Shown here in pieces: positions 27,017 to 35,929 of a DNA stretch of 64,000 nucleotides; position 1 is the first letter of the stretch, and every line of letters starts with the position of its first letter. The translations under genes were made by a program, and so were the position numbers. The notes under the pieces are model-generated. The model ran no database searches, was not told the DNA's origin, and saw only the letters and a list, made by a program, of their open reading frames with translations. Origin of the DNA: Rhodoferax lithotrophicus. GTDB taxonomy: Bacteria; Pseudomonadota; Gammaproteobacteria; Burkholderiales; Burkholderiaceae_C. The stretch is taken from positions 3,307,989-3,371,988 of the forward strand of contig NZ_AP024238.1 in NCBI RefSeq assembly GCF_019973615.1, given 5' to 3'.

Positions 27017-27487
27017 ATGCTCTCCCCACTCAAAGCCCTGTTATCCCAATTCTTCATGCCCGATGGTGGTGGTGCCATGGATGACACGCGCAGCCTGCAA
27101 CTGTCCACCGCTGTACTGCTGGTGGAGGTCATGCGTGCGGACACCCACCTCACCGACATCGAACGCACAACCATCCGCCAAGTACTGCGCAGCAAATTCG
27201 CCTTGAGCGAAGAAGAATTGGCCCAGTTGCTGGCCCGGGCGCAAGACACGGCCCAAACTGCCAATGATTACTTCCGCTTCACCAGCGCCATGAACGAGCA
27301 GTTCACCCAACCGGAAAAAATCCAGGTGATTGAGCATATGTGGGAGGTAGCCTATGCCGACGGTCACATCGATGCCAATGAAAACCACCTGATCAGCAAA
27401 ATTGCGGGCTTGCTGCACGTGACACATGGCGAATACATCGCCGCCAAGATGCACGCCAAAGCAGCATCACAGCCGCTCAACGTCTGA
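27017..27487 (+). CDS. TerB-family protein
   Basis: A 156-residue cytosolic all-helical protein. The TerB signature is the repeated acidic pair in VEVMRADTHLTDIERTTI and in WEVAYADGHIDANENHLI, which form a metal-binding site in relatives. TerB proteins are linked to tellurite resistance and stress responses, though lone copies such as this one have no proven role. Confidence 0.85.
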   Translation: MLSPLKALLSQFFMPDGGGAMDDTRSLQLSTAVLLVEVMRADTHLTDIERTTIRQVLRSKFALSEEELAQLLARAQDTAQTANDYFRFTSAMNEQFTQPEKIQVIEHMWEVAYADGHIDANENHLISKIAGLLHVTHGEYIAAKMHAKAASQPLNV

Positions 27488-27504
27488 ATTTCAGACCTCT
27501 TTGT

Positions 27505-27560
27505 TATAATTTTAATAGCTACTCATGCAGTATTTAAAAGCACTAGAGGCCAATTTATCC
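27505..27560 (+). repeat. Dispersed intergenic repeat, copy
   Basis: TTTAATAGCTACTCATGCAG then AAAAGCACTAGAGGCCAATT. The right half is identical to the strong copies. It separates the TerB gene from a small conserved gene. A short GTCTG/CAGAC hairpin precedes it at the TerB stop. Confidence 0.75.
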
Positions 27561-27594
27561 TCTAATAACTCCTCCCCTATTTCAGGCTAAGCTT

Positions 27595-27840
27595 TTGAAC
27601 TCCCTCACCCTTACCTGTGTGAATGCCAACGTCTACAGCGTACATTTGGCAGACGGATCGCACATTGGCAATCTCAAGCACATTGGTACGGTCTGGAAAT
27701 TCAAGGCGGTGGGCTACGACCACACGGGCAGCATAGAGCCTGGTGGTGGCCCGTTGACTCACCTGCACAACACAGTGCTGTCTGCACCCGATGTGGCCGA
27801 GCTCCATGCCAAGCTGGGTGCTGGCGTGGTGAAATCCTGA
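27595..27840 (+). CDS. Small conserved protein of unknown function
   Basis: An 81-residue frame starting at TTG. The sequence reads as a compact alternation of beta strands (SVHLADGSHIGNL, WKFKAVGYDHTG) with a terminal helix (DVAELHAKLGAG). It ends 25 bp before the radical-SAM gene and may be co-transcribed with it. I do not recognise the family; the start is uncertain. Confidence 0.55.
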   Translation: MNSLTLTCVNANVYSVHLADGSHIGNLKHIGTVWKFKAVGYDHTGSIEPGGGPLTHLHNTVLSAPDVAELHAKLGAGVVKS

Positions 27841-27865
27841 CTCCGCCCTACCTGAAAGCCTGCCA

Positions 27866-28765
27866 GTGAGCCCCAGCTTCCCCATCCGTTACATCAACCC
27901 GGTGTTTCGCCCACCCAGCGAGGCCGAATCGCTGATTCTGCCGGTCACCAACGGTTGCTCTTGGAATAAATGCACCTATTGCGAGATGTACACCGCACCG
28001 CAAAAGAAGTTTGCCGTGCGCGACGAAGACGAAACCCTGGCGGCACTGCGTGGCTGCAGTGAGTATTTTGCCGACCAGATACAGCGCGTGTTTCTGGGCG
28101 ATGGTGATGCCCTGGCGCTGTCCACCCGGCGGTTGATGACCTTGCTTGCGGCCATCCAAACTCATTTGCCCCGCGTACGGCGCATTTCCAGCTACTGCCT
28201 GCCGCGCAACCTGCGCAACAAGACCGTGCCCGAGCTGCAAGAGCTGCGTGAAGCGGGCTTGTCACTGGCCTATGTGGGCGCAGAGTCGGGTGATGATACG
28301 GTGCTGCAGCGCGTCAACAAAGGCGAAAGCTTCGACTCCACCCGCGAGGCGCTGGACAAGCTGGGCGCAGCAGGTATCACCCGCTCGGTAATGTTGCTCA
28401 ATGGGCTGGGTGGTACGGTGTTGTCACAGCAGCACGCGGCCAACTCGGCGCGGCTGGTCAACCTGACTCAGCCCGAATTTCTGGCCACGCTGGTGGTGAG
28501 TTTTCCACAGGGCGAGGCACGTTTTCGCCAGGGATTCCCGGAATGGGAGCCGCTGGACCAGCCCGCACTGTTTGCCGAAATGGTGCAATTTTTGCAGGCC
28601 CTCGAACTCAAACGTACCGTATTTCGCAGCGACCATGCCTCCAACTGGCTGGTGCTCAAAGGTGTGCTGGGGGCGGAAAAAGAGCGCTTGCTGGCTCAGG
28701 TGACCCAGGCCATGCAACACCCGGAGTCAGCCAGACTTCGCCCAAGCTGGCAGCGCGGGTTGTAG
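27866..28765 (+). CDS. Radical SAM protein
   Basis: A 299-residue enzyme starting with GTG. The CxxxCxxC iron-sulfur motif is NGCSWNKCTYCEMY with the three Cys near residues 31, 36 and 39. The spacing is CX4CX2C rather than CX3CX2C, as seen in the Elp3/B12-like subgroup of uncharacterised enzymes. AYVGAESGDDTVLQRVNKG is the SAM-binding region. It is expected to cleave S-adenosylmethionine to start radical chemistry; the substrate is unknown. Confidence 0.87.
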   Translation: MSPSFPIRYINPVFRPPSEAESLILPVTNGCSWNKCTYCEMYTAPQKKFAVRDEDETLAALRGCSEYFADQIQRVFLGDGDALALSTRRLMTLLAAIQTHLPRVRRISSYCLPRNLRNKTVPELQELREAGLSLAYVGAESGDDTVLQRVNKGESFDSTREALDKLGAAGITRSVMLLNGLGGTVLSQQHAANSARLVNLTQPEFLATLVVSFPQGEARFRQGFPEWEPLDQPALFAEMVQFLQALELKRTVFRSDHASNWLVLKGVLGAEKERLLAQVTQAMQHPESARLRPSWQRGL

Positions 28766-28784
28766 TTCGCCAGCAGTCATCCAA

Positions 28785-30389
28785 CTACGCCGCCAACACC
28801 GTGACATTGCCGGACGGGTTGGTCAGCACAATGCCGGTTTCCGGGCTGAAGGAAAAAACGCAGGGGTCACACTCGGTGCGCAAACGGGCGGTTTTGCTGC
28901 CAAAGCTCAGGTCAACCGCACCATCCACCCCCACACTGACCTCGACTCTGGCGCTCAGTATCAAGGCGAGCTGTTTCTCAAGCTCCTCCTGTTCAAGCAG
29001 CGACTTGGACCAAATTTGCAGCGCCTGCTGCCAGGACGCTTTGACGCGCTCCATCAAACCTTTCGGATCCCCCAGTGATTTCAGTTGCTTCATCAATTTT
29101 TGCAAATGTTCCTCATTGGTTTTTTCCTGTTCCAGGCGCAGCTTCAGGTTTTGCAATTGCAATTCGAGTACCGGGTTGGTGCCTACTTTGACACGGGTCA
29201 CGCCACCCTTGCCCGAACCCAGAATGGGCACCCGCAGCAGCATCATGGCCGTGGCGGAGCCCCCCACCAAACGCCCTCTTTGCGGCGCTTTTTCACCCAC
29301 AATGATCTGGTTGAGCGACTCCAGCTCACATTGCAGCGCCATGTCTTCCAAGGCAATCACCGTCCCGGCCTTGACATGGCAGTTTTCACCAAATCGGGCG
29401 GTCACCGCGCCCTGTGCCTGCACATGGGCCTGGGCAATGATGCCGCCAGCCACGTGAACATCGCCACCCGCCTCCAGCCAACCGCCCTCCACCAGGCCTT
29501 TCACCACGATGTCGCCGCTGGCCTTGACTTTCATGCCTTGCACCACGTCCCCATCCACCTGCACGGTGCCGTCAAAATTGATGTTGCCAGTGGCCATGTT
29601 GACCTCGGCCAGCCGGAACAAGGATTCCACCTTGACACCGTGGGCCACCAGCACCGGCTGCCCCGCCAGGGTGGCACGCAACAGGCTGGGGTCCTGGCTA
29701 TCAACTTCCGCGCCACTGAGTTGTGTTGCAAACGCCTCGTCCCGCCCGGCACGGGGTGACAACTCCCGCCCTCGAACGGTATGGCCCGCCGTACCCGGGG
29801 TTGGGGGCACTCGCCGCATCAGGGCATCACCTGGTTTAACCACAAAGATGCTGCCATGTTCGCGATAGTCGATCAGGCCATTGGCATCAAGCTTGGGAGC
29901 GCGGTCTATCGTCTGAGGCAGCAGACTTTCAAAAACCGTGTTGTTGCCGTTTTCTGGCAAAACACCGCTGGCCACCGGGAAATGGCTGATCTGCCCTGCT
30001 GCACAAGCCTGGGCCACAGCAGCCTCGTCAATGCCGAACACCACACCCGCTTCAGCCAGTGCCCGAAACACATCTGCCGGCTGGGCAGGTTTACCGCCAC
30101 GAGGCGCTTCCAGGGTGATTTGCACCGCCATGTCGTCCGATGCTATTTCGATATGAATCTCGGCATCACGCCGCTGCGCCACCTTCACCACAAAAGATGC
30201 GCTCTGGCTATTGCAGTCATTGCCCGCCTGGGCAATGGCTTCTTCGTCCAGCCAGCACCCGGCGTAATCGGGTTGCGCCAGCAAAGCATGCAGCATGGCG
30301 CGATCTACCGGAGGTGCACCTTCTATAGGCTCGTAGTGCAAAAACACCTGTCCGTCGGTCTCTATTAACGCAATACCTGTCAATTCCAT
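28785..30389 (-). CDS. FapA-family protein (DUF342)
   Basis: About 534 residues from the ATG at 30389; the frame is open to 30509. It has the DUF342/FapA layout: an N-terminal domain, a right-handed beta-helix with repeated GDV/GNI units (VQVDGDVVQG, ASGDIVVKG, AGGDVHVAG near residues 285-330), then a coiled coil (LQLQNLKLRLEQEKTNEEHL in part) and a C-terminal beta stretch. In Vibrio and related species FapA affects flagellar assembly and polar organisation. The next gene is unrelated. Confidence 0.85.
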   Translation of the reverse strand: MELTGIALIETDGQVFLHYEPIEGAPPVDRAMLHALLAQPDYAGCWLDEEAIAQAGNDCNSQSASFVVKVAQRRDAEIHIEIASDDMAVQITLEAPRGGKPAQPADVFRALAEAGVVFGIDEAAVAQACAAGQISHFPVASGVLPENGNNTVFESLLPQTIDRAPKLDANGLIDYREHGSIFVVKPGDALMRRVPPTPGTAGHTVRGRELSPRAGRDEAFATQLSGAEVDSQDPSLLRATLAGQPVLVAHGVKVESLFRLAEVNMATGNINFDGTVQVDGDVVQGMKVKASGDIVVKGLVEGGWLEAGGDVHVAGGIIAQAHVQAQGAVTARFGENCHVKAGTVIALEDMALQCELESLNQIIVGEKAPQRGRLVGGSATAMMLLRVPILGSGKGGVTRVKVGTNPVLELQLQNLKLRLEQEKTNEEHLQKLMKQLKSLGDPKGLMERVKASWQQALQIWSKSLLEQEELEKQLALILSARVEVSVGVDGAVDLSFGSKTARLRTECDPCVFSFSPETGIVLTNPSGNVTVLAA

Positions 30390-30610
30390 GGTCCAACGTC
30401 CATTTCTTTTGAATGCCCCATTGCCCGCGAATGGATGAGCGCTGGCAATGGCGGCAAGTTGTCCCCGTTCAAGCTGCAAATTGTGATGGATTGGCGGAAT
30501 GACATGCACTTAACCCGCCACAAAGTCCCCCATCCACATCGTGTGTGGTTGCTGGCAAGACTTGATTTTCACCCATGGACAACCGATGAAATTTTTATTA
30601 CAACTTCAAA

Positions 30611-30625
30611 TGAGAAGTGTTATCA
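30611..30625 (+). promoter_or_regulatory. Fur box before the iron-uptake operon
   Basis: TGAGAAGTGTTATCA matches the 7-1-7 Fur half-site consensus TGATAATNATTATCA at 11 of 14 positions. It lies 37-51 bp before the first ORF start, where iron-loaded Fur would block transcription. Confidence 0.75.
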
Positions 30626-30661
30626 TCTGCAAACGCGAACCATTCTCAACAAGGAAACACC

Positions 30662-31219
30662 ATGACCCTCCCCTCATCGCTGCATCTTCTCAAACCCCTT
30701 GCCGCCCTGGCCTTGCTCACCAGCGCCTTGAGCGCCCATGCGGTCGAGTACCCCATCGGCAAGCCGCAACAACACTTTGGCATGGAAATCGGTGCGGTCT
30801 ACCTGCAGCCGGTGGCCATGGAGCCCGAAGGCATGATGCGCAAGGCAGATCAATCCGACATCCACATCGAGGCGGACATCAAGGCCCTGAAAGACAACCC
30901 CAATGGCTTTGAAGAAGGGGCCTGGATTCCCTACCTGGTGGTGAAGTTTGAGATCAGCAAAGTGGGCACCTCCCAAAAAGTGAGTGGTGAATTCATGCCG
31001 ATGGTGGCCAACGACGGCCCACACTACGGCGACAACGTCAAGCTGTTTGGCCCCGGCAAGTACCACGTGAAATACACCATTGCCCCTCCTACTGACAACC
31101 CACACGCCCATTTTGGCCGCCATGTTGACCGACTCACCGGCGTGAAGCCCTGGTTCAAGGCCTTTGAGGTCGAAAACGATTTCAGCTACGCCGGTATTGG
31201 CAAAAAAGGCGGCTACTGA
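30662..31219 (+). CDS. Periplasmic iron-binding protein, P19/FtrA type
   Basis: A 185-residue protein with a signal peptide (ends LSAHAVEYP) and an AAGGAAA site. It belongs to the P19/Tp34 copper/iron-binding family: HFGMEIGAVYLQPVAMEPEG, the Met pair in FMPMVANDGPHYGDN, and HAHFGRHVD. In FtrABCD systems this protein binds ferrous iron with copper and passes it to the permease. It is the first of four genes behind a Fur box. Confidence 0.9.
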   Translation: MTLPSSLHLLKPLAALALLTSALSAHAVEYPIGKPQQHFGMEIGAVYLQPVAMEPEGMMRKADQSDIHIEADIKALKDNPNGFEEGAWIPYLVVKFEISKVGTSQKVSGEFMPMVANDGPHYGDNVKLFGPGKYHVKYTIAPPTDNPHAHFGRHVDRLTGVKPWFKAFEVENDFSYAGIGKKGGY

Positions 31220-31242
31220 GCCCCACACCAGAAGGTCACACC

Positions 31243-31590
31243 ATGAACACCGCTTTCAAACCCCTTGCCACGCTGACGCTGGCCACCAGCCTGTTACTGG
31301 CAACAGCATCCCTGCAGGCGCAAGAGCTGCCAACCTTCAAGCTGCTGATTCGTGATGCGCACTTTGAACCGGTCACGCTGGAGGTGCCCGCAAACACCAA
31401 GTTTCGTTTGCTGATCAAAAACGAGGGGCCAGGGGCGGAGGAGTTTGAAAGCCTGGAATTACGCAAGGAAAAGGTGCTGGCACCAGGAGCATCGAGTTTT
31501 CTGATTTTCCAGCCACTCCAACCCGGTACTTACAAGTTTTTCAGCGACTTCCATCCCTCCACCGCACAGGGTCAGTTGCTGGTCAAATAA
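31243..31590 (+). CDS. Cupredoxin-domain protein (FtrB-like)
   Basis: A 115-residue periplasmic protein with a signal peptide ending SLQAQ. A cupredoxin fold is shown by LLIRDAHFEPVTLEVPAN and the final PGTYKFFSDFHP. The usual Cys ligand is absent, so copper binding of the classic type is doubtful. In FtrABCD operons this subunit is thought to oxidise ferrous iron during transport. Confidence 0.87.
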   Translation: MNTAFKPLATLTLATSLLLATASLQAQELPTFKLLIRDAHFEPVTLEVPANTKFRLLIKNEGPGAEEFESLELRKEKVLAPGASSFLIFQPLQPGTYKFFSDFHPSTAQGQLLVK

Positions 31591-31602
31591 AGGAGAACGC
31601 TC

Positions 31603-32412
31603 ATGGGTAGCACATTGTTCATCGTCTGGCGTGAAAGCGTGGAAGCCATGCTGGTGGTTGGCATCCTGTACTCCTGGCTGAAGTTCAATCATGCCGGACG
31701 CGCTGGCTTGCACGCCTTATGGCTGGGGGTTGGCTGTGGTGTAGCACTGGCAGGTGTGCTAGGCTGGGTGATGGTGGCTGCACAAGGCGAGTTGTCGGGT
31801 GAGGCGCTGGAGTGGTTCCAGATGGGCATGCTGATGGTGGCGGCGGGCCTGATTGTGCAAATGGTGTTGTGGATGCGCCGCCATGGAGCCAACATGAAAA
31901 AAGACCTGCACCAGAACCTGGCGCAGGCCATGGAACGCTCCGGCTTGTTCGGCATTGCCAGCGTCACCGCGCTGGCCATTGCGCGTGAGGGGGCCGAAAC
32001 CGCCGTATTCCTCTACGGTGTGAGCTTGGAGCCTGGTCACACCAACAGCTTGCTGGGCGCAGCGGTTATGGGCCTGGCGCTGGCGGCTTTGACCGCCTGG
32101 GCGCTCGGGCGTGGTCTGCGCTTTCTGGATTACCGGCGATTTTTTTCGTTCAGCAGCTGGATGCTGCTGTCCTTTGCAGCGGCATTGCTGGTCAGTGCAG
32201 TGGATCGCTTCATTGGCGCGGGCCTGTTGCCAGCGCTGGTGGATCCGCTATGGAACAGTGCCTGGGTGCTGGATGACAGCAGCCGTCTGGGTTCCCTGCT
32301 GTCGGCTCTGACCGGTTACCGGGCCCGGCCTTCCCTGATGCTGGTGATGGTGTTTGCCACTTACTGGTGGCTCATGGCACGTGCCATGCGGCCGGCACAA
32401 CGCCATGGCTAG
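31603..32412 (+). CDS. FTR1-family iron permease (FtrC/EfeU-like)
   Basis: A 269-residue inner-membrane protein with about seven helices. Both glutamate motifs that carry iron are present as RESVE (residues 10-14) and REGAE (128-132). It transports iron across the inner membrane. Expression is from the Fur-controlled promoter at 30611. It overlaps the next gene by 8 bp. Confidence 0.92.
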   Translation: MGSTLFIVWRESVEAMLVVGILYSWLKFNHAGRAGLHALWLGVGCGVALAGVLGWVMVAAQGELSGEALEWFQMGMLMVAAGLIVQMVLWMRRHGANMKKDLHQNLAQAMERSGLFGIASVTALAIAREGAETAVFLYGVSLEPGHTNSLLGAAVMGLALAALTAWALGRGLRFLDYRRFFSFSSWMLLSFAAALLVSAVDRFIGAGLLPALVDPLWNSAWVLDDSSRLGSLLSALTGYRARPSLMLVMVFATYWWLMARAMRPAQRHG

Positions 32413-33817
32413 TATGCCCATCATTCCGATCACCCTGATCCGCAACACCCCAGCCGCGGCTACGCCACACACCCTGCTGGCACGTTGGGGGCTGGCCATG
32501 CGCCGTCACCAGCGCGCCATTGCAGCATTGCAATGGGTGGTGGTGGTGTTTTACTTCAGCCTCTTGATCTACCCGGCACTCATGCCCTTGCCAACGGAAG
32601 AGGCCCGCATTGTGGACAACCTGCGGCTGTTTGCACAGTTTGTGTTCTGGGGCATCTGGTGGCCTTTTGTCATGCTGGGCACCATGCTGATGGGGCGCGT
32701 CTGGTGCGGCGTGTTTTGCCCGGAAGGCGCCTTGACCGAACTGGCCAGCCGCCATGGCCTGGGGCGACCCATTCCACGCTGGCTGCGCTGGAGCGGCTGG
32801 CCGTTTGTGGCTTTTGTCTGCACCACGGTGTATGGCCAATTGATCAGCGTGTACGAATATCCGCAAGCCGCCCTGCTGGTGCTGGGCGGCTCCACCGTGG
32901 CGGCGGTGCTGGTGGGCCTGGTGTATGGCCGCGGCAGCCGCGTCTGGTGCCGTTACCTGTGCCCGGCCAATGGCGTGTTTGGCCTGCTCGCCAAAATTGC
33001 GCCGCTGCACTTCAAGGTGGACGAAGCGCGTTGGCAGCAGGACAAGCGGCACGGCCATGCGGTCAACTGCGCCCCGCTGATCAATATCCGGCACATGAAA
33101 AGCGCCTCAGCCTGCCACGCCTGTGGCCGCTGCAGTGGCGAACATGGCGCAGTGGCTTTGAGCCTGCGTTCACCGGCGAGCGAAATTCTGGCCACCGACC
33201 CACGTGAAGCCAAAACCGGCGAGGCCATGACCTTGCTGCTGGGGGTGATCGGCATCGCTACGGCCGCATTCACCTGGTCGTCCAGCGCGCGTTTTGTGCA
33301 AGGCAAGACCGCGCTGGCTGACTGGCTGATGGCCCACGATGCCTGGGCCTTGCTGCAGGACAACGCGCCCTGGTGGCTGCTGACCCACTACCCCAACGCC
33401 CACGATGTGTTCACCTGGCTCGACGGCCTGTGTATTCTGGCCTTCATCCTGGGCGGCGGTGGTGCACTGGGTCTGACGGTATGGGCTGGCATCTGGCTGG
33501 CAGCACGGGTGCTGCGTGATCAGGCGGTGTCGTGGCAGAAGCTGGCGCTGAGCCTGGTGCCGATGGCCGGGGCCGGGGTGTTTCTGGGTTTGTCCATGCT
33601 GACCATTGGACACCTCAAATCCGAAGGCCTCAACCTGTCCTGGGTGCCCGCACTGCGGGCCACGCTGCTGACGCTGGCAACCGGTTTCTCTGCCTACCTG
33701 ATGCTGCGCATGTGCCTGACCCGCATAAGCCAACGCACCCTGGCAGGCCTGACCCTGGCCTTGCTGCCTTTGGGCTTGATCGTGCGGGTCTGGTTATGGG
33801 TGCTGTTTGCGCTGTAG
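32405..33817 (+). CDS. Membrane ferredoxin-like protein (FtrD type)
   Basis: A 470-residue protein with about six membrane helices and NapH/FtrD-like 4Fe-4S sites: WCGVFCPEGALTE, WCRYLCPANGVFG and ACHACGRC near residue 235. It would feed electrons to the iron-uptake system from the inner membrane. The ATG at 32405 overlaps the stop of the permease gene by 8 bp, so translation is coupled; 32414 is an alternative. It closes the FtrABCD-type operon. Confidence 0.9.
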   Translation: MASMPIIPITLIRNTPAAATPHTLLARWGLAMRRHQRAIAALQWVVVVFYFSLLIYPALMPLPTEEARIVDNLRLFAQFVFWGIWWPFVMLGTMLMGRVWCGVFCPEGALTELASRHGLGRPIPRWLRWSGWPFVAFVCTTVYGQLISVYEYPQAALLVLGGSTVAAVLVGLVYGRGSRVWCRYLCPANGVFGLLAKIAPLHFKVDEARWQQDKRHGHAVNCAPLINIRHMKSASACHACGRCSGEHGAVALSLRSPASEILATDPREAKTGEAMTLLLGVIGIATAAFTWSSSARFVQGKTALADWLMAHDAWALLQDNAPWWLLTHYPNAHDVFTWLDGLCILAFILGGGGALGLTVWAGIWLAARVLRDQAVSWQKLALSLVPMAGAGVFLGLSMLTIGHLKSEGLNLSWVPALRATLLTLATGFSAYLMLRMCLTRISQRTLAGLTLALLPLGLIVRVWLWVLFAL

Positions 33818-34121
33818 CACGGCCCTGCTTATTGGGCCGCGGATTCAAGGACAAACAACCATTTTTTTCTTGAAAAATCAAAAATAGCCACCCCCATCTG
33901 TTCATACAAGCAACCACCATAAAAACCACCCATACGATCCATCAGGCTGGTTGCTGGTGCATGCCTAGATCCAGCACGCACCTGTTGCACAGAAAGATGC
34001 AAACTTGCATCAAAAGCACGGAGTCTTCTGTTGGTTTAATAGGAAAGGCCAAAGGGCTTCGGCGCATGTGGTGCCACGGATCAGCATCCGGGGGCAAAAT
34101 CAGACCTTCCTTCTGGAGCCT
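33818..34121. other. Intergenic gap with a weak hairpin
   Basis: A hairpin at 33820-33839 (CGGCCC/GGGCCG) lies just after the iron operon, followed some 20 bp later by a run of T; it may be its terminator. The rest shows no gene, repeat copy or operator I can support. Confidence 0.4.
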
Positions 34122-35138
34122 ATGTTGACCGCACTTACCCCGACTTCTTCCATCCCCCTTTCCATGCTTGACCTGGTGGCCGTGCGTGAGGGCGGCAGCG
34201 TTGCCGATGCATTGGCGATCGCCCGGCGTACCGCCCAACATGCCGAGTCACTGGGCTTTAAACGTTACTGGCTGGCGGAACACCACAACATGGCGGGTAT
34301 TGCCAGCTCGGCGACCGCCGTGCTGGTTGGTCATATGGCGGCAGCCACGCAACACATCCGGGTGGGCTCGGGGGGCATCATGCTGCCTAACCACGCCCCA
34401 CTGGTGGTCGCGGAAGCCTTTGGCACACTGGCCGAGTTGTACCCTGGGCGCATTGACTTGGGGCTGGGTCGGGCACCTGGCACCGACCGCATCACCATGC
34501 GTGCCCTGCGCCGTGACCGACTGGCAGAAACCGAGCACGACTTTCCGCGTGACGTGACCGAACTGCAGGCCCTGCTAGGGGACGCGCAGCCCGGTCAGCA
34601 GATCATGGCCATGCCGGGCACCGGCACCCATGTGCCGATCTGGTTATTGGGGTCAAGCCTGTTCTCGGCCCAACTGGCGGCCGAACGCGGCCTGCCTTAT
34701 GCCTTTGCCTCGCATTTTGCACCGCGCCTGTTGCACCCGGCCATTGACATGTACCGGAAGCAGTTTCGTCCTTCAGCTGTGCTCGACAAGCCCTACGTGA
34801 TGATCGGCGTACCGCTGATCGCCGCCCCCACAGATGACGAAGCCGAGTTTCTGGCCAGCAGCACCTATCAGCGGGTGCTGGGCATCCTGACCGGTGATCG
34901 ACAACGGCTGCAAGCGCCCGTGCCCCACTACATGAGCCAACTGCATCCCCAGGAGCGAGCGGCGATTGATGATTTCCTCAGCGCCGCCATTATTGGAGGC
35001 CCCGACAAGGTGCGCCGAGGTCTAAAAACCCTGCGGCAGGACACGCAGGCGGACGAATTCATGCTGGTGTGCGACATCTATGACCCTGAACTGCGCCTGC
35101 GTTCACTCGACATCGCAGCGGCAGCCTGTGCCACGTAG
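34122..35138 (+). CDS. Luciferase-like (LLM-class) flavin-dependent oxidoreductase
   Basis: A 338-residue cytosolic enzyme from the ATG at 34122 (GGAGCC upstream). The bacterial-luciferase-like TIM barrel is shown by [19 protein letters not shown] (near residue 46) and [21 protein letters not shown]. It most resembles the MsnO8 subgroup. FMNH2-dependent oxygenation is expected; the substrate is unknown. A start at 34005 would add an unrelated N-terminus. Confidence 0.87.
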   Translation: MLTALTPTSSIPLSMLDLVAVREGGSVADALAIARRTAQHAESLGFKRYWLAEHHNMAGIASSATAVLVGHMAAATQHIRVGSGGIMLPNHAPLVVAEAFGTLAELYPGRIDLGLGRAPGTDRITMRALRRDRLAETEHDFPRDVTELQALLGDAQPGQQIMAMPGTGTHVPIWLLGSSLFSAQLAAERGLPYAFASHFAPRLLHPAIDMYRKQFRPSAVLDKPYVMIGVPLIAAPTDDEAEFLASSTYQRVLGILTGDRQRLQAPVPHYMSQLHPQERAAIDDFLSAAIIGGPDKVRRGLKTLRQDTQADEFMLVCDIYDPELRLRSLDIAAAACAT

Positions 35139-35171
35139 GGCTCGGGTACGCTTTGTGCTTACACCTACCTC

Positions 35172-35786
35172 ATGAGCACCATCACCCAGGCCACCGCACC
35201 ACACACCTCTTTTGAAGATGCCCAGGCGGTTTTTACCGGCACGCTGTTTGTTTCGCTGGCACTGATCCTGTATGGCCAGGCAGGTTTGATCACTGGCGGC
35301 ACGGCCGGGGTGGCATTTGTACTGCACCATCTGACCGGCATCAGTTTTGGCAAGCTGTTTTTTATGGTCAACCTGCCGTTTTACGGTTTTGCCTGGAAAC
35401 GCATGGGCCGCGAGTTCACGCTCAAAACACTCGGTGCCGTCACGCTGCTGACCCTGATGACCGAGTGGTCACCGGCACTGTTTGCCATTGACCGCCTTCA
35501 CCCGGCCTATGCCGCCATATTGGGTGGTCTGTTGCTGGGAGCGGGTTGCCTGTTCCTGGCCCGGCACCGCGCCAGCCTGGGCGGAGCCACGGTGATCTCG
35601 CTGTACCTGCAGCAATCGCGTGGCTGGCGGGCAGGCAAGGTGCAAATGGGCATTGACATTGCGGTGCTGGCACTGGCGGCCATTCTGCTGCCCCTGCCGC
35701 AAGCCTTGTATTCCGTGCTGGGGGCTGTGGTGATGAGCTTGTTTCTGGCCATCAATCACCGGCCTGGACGCTACACGGGCAGCTGA
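35172..35786 (+). CDS. YitT-family membrane protein
   Basis: A 204-residue protein with five to six hydrophobic helices. The YitT signature GLITGGTAGVAFVLHHLTG occurs near residue 37. It lacks the C-terminal DUF2179 cytosolic domain of the Bacillus proteins, which is normal for short proteobacterial members. Transport is presumed; the substrate is unknown. Confidence 0.82.
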   Translation: MSTITQATAPHTSFEDAQAVFTGTLFVSLALILYGQAGLITGGTAGVAFVLHHLTGISFGKLFFMVNLPFYGFAWKRMGREFTLKTLGAVTLLTLMTEWSPALFAIDRLHPAYAAILGGLLLGAGCLFLARHRASLGGATVISLYLQQSRGWRAGKVQMGIDIAVLALAAILLPLPQALYSVLGAVVMSLFLAINHRPGRYTGS

Positions 35787-35810
35787 GAATGGCCGACAAA
35801 TTGCTCCGTT

Positions 35811-35865
35811 TTTTGTAGCTTTTTATGCGCGTCAAACTTGCGCTACAGGCCTATTTCTTATAAAA
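35811..35865 (+). repeat. Dispersed intergenic repeat, copy
   Basis: TTTTGTAGCTTTTTATGCGC then TTGCGCTACAGGCCTATTTC. The right half keeps CGCTA-AGGCCTATTT. It separates the YitT gene and the convergent REC-GGDEF gene. Confidence 0.65.
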
Positions 35866-35929
35866 ATTGATGCGCCGCACATCCACCAAGTGTGGGTATC
35901 CCGCATAACCAAAGAAAACGCTGGCTGAT

